Notes under the pieces: model-generated
Databases searched by the model: none
The model's input: the letters and a program-made list of their open reading frames with translations, nothing else
Told to the model about the DNA's origin: nothing
In this document: positions 59,393-64,000 of the stretch, piece after piece
How the letters are laid out: each line of letters begins with the position of its first letter
Position numbering within the stretch: position 1 is the first letter of the stretch
Made by a program: the position numbers and the translations under genes
Source of the DNA: Scytalidium lignicola
Taxonomy: Eukaryota; Ascomycota; Leotiomycetes
Assembly: GCA_002812745.2 (NCBI GenBank)
Contig: NCSJ02000243.1
Coordinates: 1 to 64,000, forward strand
DNA length: 64,000 nucleotides
Reading direction: 5' to 3'

Positions 59393-60621
59393 CTAGAATT
59401 TATAAACCTGATCCTTAGAATATCCTAATTCCTTCAAATAACCATCCAGCTCACCCTGATCGGCAGGACTCTTCTTGCCGCCGGAAATAGCCTTGTACAA
59501 ACCAGGTGGGCCACAAACAAATACCTTGATATTTGCCTCCTTTGGTTCTGGTAGGACGGTCTTCAACAGCTCCTTGGTGACGAAACCGCTCGCACCTTTC
59601 CAATCGGCGGGTGGCTTGTCAAGGAGGTAGAAAGCGCGGAATCGTTGAGGATAAGTGTTCTCCAAGTGGTCGAACTCGCTCTTGAGGAGGACGTCCTCTT
59701 GAGATATATTGCCGAAGATGAGCGTGACTTTAGTCTTATCATTGGGGTTACTGAAGATTGCTCGCGCAAGTTGGAACATGGGTGTTATACCTGTGCCACC
59801 TGCAATGAGAGCAATATGATCATGCTTGTTAGGTGACCAGGGATACTTGGGAATTGGGCCTTTGAAATCCAAATGATCGCCTGGACTCAAGTCGTGGAAG
59901 TGGACAGACATTTTGCCTTCTGGGTATTTCTTTACGAGAAGATCTAAGTAACCTTTCTCGCCTGAATGGAGTTTATTAGTCTTTGCTCAGATCACCAATT
60001 GCGACGCGAGACCGCAGAGTCTTTAGCCAAGCTTACCTTCATCACTAATTGGAGTATAAGGTCGAACTATAGGCTTTTCCATCCCAGGGGTCTGATACTT
60101 AGTTAAGAGAGCAGACGCAACATGCAATCCGCTAACCTGGTCCCCCTCAGGCAAAGAGAACCGGAATTTTTTGGTGTTGTGGTTAACCTCTTCAATGCTG
60201 TCCAGCTTCAAGCCAATAAAGCCCTGATCTCCACCCGTAAAGGCCGTCTTGTTCACAGCCGCAGGTATATTTGCTGGAACTGATTTGGCTGGTGCATCCT
60301 TAGCTGCACCTTGCTGGGTGGACCAGTAGTAGCCTCCTCCAGCGACGACGGCAGCAATTCCCGCATAGAGTAGAGTGTTGGAACCACCGGACTTTGCCTC
60401 GCTGGCATACCGACGATATTGCTATATTCTATGTGAGCCTCATTCTGCGATGGTCGTGCACTCTCAATGGCGTGGTTGACAACCAAACTCCAACCTCACA
60501 AAGCTTTAACTTATTACCAATCAAAAGCCGCGTCTGACAATTAAACGCATTGAACAATGGAAAATTCAGAACTTACGCTTTTCAACGGCTGAGCCGCTCT
60601 GAAGGCCTGTCGTGCAAACAT
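59393..60621 (-). CDS. mcr1: NADH-cytochrome b5 reductase, mitochondrial (MCR1 type)
   Basis: Three exons (60621-60577, 60421-60037, 59961-59393) with introns of 155 and 75 nt give 332 residues, close to the 300-330 typical of fungal Mcr1. The N-terminus [15 protein letters not shown] is Arg-rich without acids, a mitochondrial presequence. It is followed by a single TM helix ([17 protein letters not shown]), as in Mcr1 proteins anchored in the outer membrane or released to the intermembrane space. The FAD-binding motif RPYTPIS lies near residue 135, the NADH-binding GGTGITPM near 200 and the CGPPGLY motif near 295. The [15 protein letters not shown] end is the family C-terminus. The enzyme passes electrons from NADH through FAD to cytochrome b5 or small acceptors such as erythroascorbyl radicals, supporting ergosterol synthesis and oxidative stress defence. 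Confidence 0.96.
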
Positions 60622-61564
60622 GATGTTAATCTATGAAAGCTCGTGAAAAGATGGAAGGGAGGGTTTCAATTGATCAAAAAAGAAATTGGGGGTGAAACTT
60701 GGATACGGTTTCGAGATGGTGGAATCGGAAGCTTAGATGACGTCGGTACATGTACGCGTCCGGCTCTGGAGAGGCGCTTGTACCTTTTCTAATAACTGCG
60801 GCCGGTACTTTTCCGTAGGCTTTGATGCCTGAGGATGTCAAATACCCCTCCCCTCTCTGCCCCTCGGTTGTATTTCCGAGCAATTACAAATGCTATGAAA
60901 AGATGCTGTTCTAGAAAAAGATGTTGATCTTCTGAAGATCACTAGCAAGGATCGGAAGCCTCGGGAAACGGTATTTTTAACTCCTCAAGGGAGCTATGTC
61001 AATAAATCAGTCCTACATTATTATACAGTACTATTAATACACCTTACCACCTATTCTGCTACGTATCTACTATGGAATAAAAAGGTCAAATACATATACG
61101 AATCATAATTAATGCACAGGATCATANTTTTTTTTTCAATATTTTTCATATTTTCATTGTCTCTAAAAATTGAGGCCATAAAACAAAGGGTTAATGCGCG
61201 TGCATAACCAGGCCATCAAAAAGAATTTTAAAAGAAGCCACTCCCCATTTCACTACTATGATACCCGTATAAAAATAAATTCCCATCTAACCAGATGGGA
61301 GAAACGCCGTTTTTCAGTTGATTTTTGTGGGATTTTTTTCAAAAATCCAGATCCCAATCCGATGACTCCGTTATCCTTTCCCCACACGTTGAAAATGCAA
61401 ATGCAATTGAATCGTCGATTCATTCGTCGACCGTTTCAGTGATATATCCTTCCCACGCCCTGCAATGCTGTTAAAGACAAATAGAAAATAAAGGAGGGTT
61501 AAAAAACCCTTAAAAGAGCAGCAACTCCTGAGTGACCTCGCCCAATATATGCGCTCCTTAAAAT
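60622..61564. other. Intergenic; reductase promoter and 3' flank of the ELL-like gene
   Basis: No gene seen. One N lies beside a T-run at about 61127. Confidence 0.55.
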
Positions 61565-63824
61565 TCATGCCTCCACAATACCAGCAATAATCTCCGACTT
61601 CATCTTGCTGAGCCTCTCATGCATATCCATCAATTCTACCTGCAGCTCGGGATCGTATCCACCCTGATCACCCATGCTAGATAGCTTCCTATGCAGCGCC
61701 TCGTATTTTGGATAAAACATTTTGTATTTGCGAGCTAGATCCAGGACTTCAGGCTTGAGGTAACGAGAGCCAGTAGAAGATGTCGAGGATGTGCTACTGG
61801 AAGACTTCTGGTGACGCCTAACACTATCGCCATTGGCATCGGCTTTGCGTCTTGGCTTGGCTTCCGAAGCTATGTGTGAATAAGGTGAGGCAGAAGAAGA
61901 GGTGTTACTGGAACTGTTGTCTATATCGGAGGCATTGGTTGGTGGTGACGAAGCTAAAGGTGAAGACTTTTGAGGAGATGTATTTTTGGCCTTAGTCGAA
62001 GAGAGCGAGGCATTTGTAAGTCGAGAGGTTTGGCTGACATCCGAAACGCGATGAGCAGGTTGGTCTTTCTTGACTTTCTTGCTAAGCGGGACGCTCGAAT
62101 CACTGCTTGTGGTGGTGGTGTCTTCCTCGCGTGGCCGTTTGGCAGTGGTAGTTCGAGCAGTGTTCTTCTGGGGTACCACATAAGTATCTTCATCAGAGTC
62201 GCTCACGAACTGAGAAGAAAGCACTGGTTTTCCCTTTGGAGCTCTTTCTTTCTTGGCGGCTGGTTTGGGACCTGGCTTGGAGGCAGGTTTTGGAGTAGAC
62301 TTGGGAGTTGACTTCGGGGTAGACTTTGGTGGGTTCTTGGAGAGCAGACGCTTGACCTGCGCTTCCTTCTCGCTAATTTTCTTCGTCTTCATGGCTGGTG
62401 CTTGTTGAGATGAAGATCGAGTCATGCTGTCATCATGGCCTTCCGAAGGCGGTTTGGCTCCAAAGAGGTCTTCGTCATCGTCACCTTGAGGAGTGCTATG
62501 GTCTGAGGTATCAGTTTTCTGTGAATGAGGTTTTGGAGGTCGAGCCGAGCCTGTCGCAATTTGGGCCTGTAGCTTGCTTAAACACTTTCCTGTGCCTCGT
62601 TCGTTTTTGGGAAGGAGCTTCTCCCATTCGGGTTCGCTAACGCCAATTCTCATCTTGTCGTACTGTCTAACAGCGTTGTCAATCACTCGTTGGCGATCCT
62701 CAGGTCTATCGTAACGAAAAGCCCACACATCCAGCTCTTTCCAGAAGTTCTTCCTCAACTCCCATTTCCCCGTGCTTCCGTTGAGATCTCCAACTTTCTC
62801 CAGTGTCTGTTTTATATCATTATCTGACCCATCAACCTTCTGCTGGAGCTCCTTCTCGGCCATGGGAGCTAGGGCTAGGTAGTGTACAATCGGCCGTCGA
62901 GTGGCCTTTGCCTGCTCGGNTCTCTGCTGAGAGAGGGGAACGGAAGTTGGTCCCAGAGACGGTGATGCCACTCCATTTAAGGCTGGGCTCGAGGGCATGG
63001 ATTTTGGTGTAGCACTGCTACGACCAAACAACTTCGACTTGTTCATCGCCTTATGAGCAGCTCCACGCCGCCCCGGTACAGGCAAGCCCGCGCCATCCTT
63101 TAAGAACTTCGTCCTGCAATCTGTTAGCTTGACATTCGTGTTTCTTTCATGAGCAAACACTTGCGTATTTTCCGCCTTCTTAGCATTTTCGGTTGCCAGT
63201 TCCCGCCGCAACTGCGCCAAGGCAGCATCGCCTCCGTCCGTTGTCGAGACATCTTTCAACTGCGAGGTTGCGGCGGCCGGTGTGCGAGCCGTACTTGGAA
63301 CCGGTCGCTTCACTGGTTCGAAGCCCTTGGGAGCAAACATGCTCACCCAGCGTGTATGTGTTCGAGGTTGCACCTTGACTGGCGACATGGCGGTAGTCGA
63401 TTTCGAATCTGCAGTAGGTGAAGTCTGATAAAGTTCTTGTGTGAACTTGTTCTCGGTTATTGCAAGATGTTGCACCTTTGAGCCATAAAGGATGGACTAT
63501 TTAAAGGGTGGTCAGTTAGCATTGTTGTGCCCAGTTCAAATGACAATGTGCCAGTCACAATAGGTATTATTCCAACCCCCAGTCACAATAGAAATTGAAT
63601 TCCACAAAAGTGACATTGAGAGAGAGAGAACCAAAAAAAGGATCTCTTACAGGCGCATCTCCTAACGACAAGTGAATTTGTTTCCCACTCTCTGCACACT
63701 TGATCATGTCCTGGATGACGGCATCCGATAATGTCAGACCGAAGACGTCTGGCACTGCCGGCACAGGCTGAGAAGCAGAGCTTCCCAGCCTCATGCCGGC
63801 TTCTGGTATAACGAGTGAGGGCAT
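61565..63824 (-). CDS. ELL-like RNA polymerase II elongation factor
   Basis: Two exons, 63824-63651 and 63496-61565, with a 154-nt phase-0 intron (GTAAGA...ATAG), give about 701 residues. The N-terminal half holds an ELL-type region: a beta-rich segment with IQDMIKCAESGKQIHLSLGD and SILYGSKVQHLAI, then a winged-helix-like block RPIVHYLALAPMAEKEL with DIKQTLEKVGDL and ELRKNFWKELDVWAFRYD. A long Ser/Lys/Pro-rich disordered middle has SXPKSTPKSTPK repeats. The C-terminal module LARKYKMFYPKYEALHRKL...MHERLSKMKSEI resembles the occludin/ELL domain used for partner binding. ELL suppresses Pol II pausing and in fission yeast works with Eaf1. One N at about 62920 leaves one residue undefined. The family call rests on domain order rather than a search. 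Confidence 0.78.
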
Positions 63825-64000
63825 CGTGAGGCCCGGAGATGGCGAGGAGAGAGCACGAGGAGGAGGTGGAGGGCAGGAGGTAGACAGAGGCGGAAGTTGG
63901 AGACGGCGCTCGAATTTCGTCGGGACTTTTTGCTTCTGGCCGGGTGCCAGGTCACAATGGGTGACGATTCCGTGTTATATGGAATGCATGAAGGCGGCAC
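63825..64000 (-). promoter_or_regulatory. Upstream region of the ELL-like gene
   Basis: Pyrimidine-rich on the coding strand, as is common in fungal core promoters and leaders. No TATA box or other specific element is seen before the window ends. Confidence 0.35.

Noticed and set aside
63100..63180. Candidate extra intron in the ELL-like gene (GTGTTT...GCTAACAG...TTGCAG, 47 nt)
   Set aside because: Removing it shifts the frame and brings an early stop, while the unspliced frame stays open.
1..64000. CRISPR arrays, bacterial operons, riboswitches
   Set aside because: No regularly spaced identical repeats with unique spacers were seen, and gene structure is clearly eukaryotic.

Overview
The window is nuclear DNA of a filamentous ascomycete (Pezizomycotina). 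Genes carry short introns (about 50-155 nt) with fungal splice and branch signals. Zn(II)2Cys6 and C2H2 regulators are typical of the group. Gene-bearing DNA of ordinary GC content alternates with very AT-rich blocks full of TpA and in-frame TAG/TAA, the usual footprint of repeat-induced point mutation (RIP). A Leotiomycetes origin is plausible but cannot be proven from the sequence alone. Isolated N bases, mostly beside homopolymers, look like consensus uncertainty and may hide small frameshifts.

Layout. 1-13 kb holds decayed and accessory DNA: a multi-TM membrane-protein gene broken by one TAG, an MFS transporter relic, an intact AflR-like regulator with three tandem 28-residue repeats, a RIP-like AT block (10.05-12.48 kb), an intron-containing tRNA-Gln and a 455-bp MITE with an 8-bp target duplication. 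15.1-25.3 kb holds two transcription factor genes (C2H2+Zn2Cys6, and C2H2) on either side of a chimeric pseudogene, an adenylosuccinate lyase fragment joined directly to the C-terminal half of an FAD monooxygenase. 25.3-33.4 kb shows no convincing gene. 33.4-40 kb is an AT-rich block that I read as a heavily mutated superfamily 1 helicase gene of the NFX1/Hrr1 type. Just upstream on the same strand is an intact Argonaute gene with a complete DEDD slicer tetrad (40.7-43.9 kb). 44.5-47.0 kb holds a decayed BAH-like coding relic and a pogo/Fot1-class transposon with perfect 41-bp inverted repeats and one TAG in its transposase. From 51.9 kb the DNA is ordinary: a disordered hypothetical protein, a six-exon Zn2Cys6 regulator, a highly acidic/basic nuclear-type protein, a mitochondrial NADH-cytochrome b5 reductase (MCR1 type) and an ELL-like transcription elongation factor.

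How it fits together. The right end is housekeeping (redox, Pol II elongation). The left two thirds is a genome-defence and decay landscape in which RIP-type TGG-to-TAG and CAG-to-TAG changes recur across unrelated genes. The most interesting linkage is the Argonaute next to a RIP-decayed NFX1/Hrr1-type helicase, because Hrr1 in fission yeast belongs to the RNA-directed RNA polymerase complex. The AflR-like gene has no visible biosynthetic cluster.
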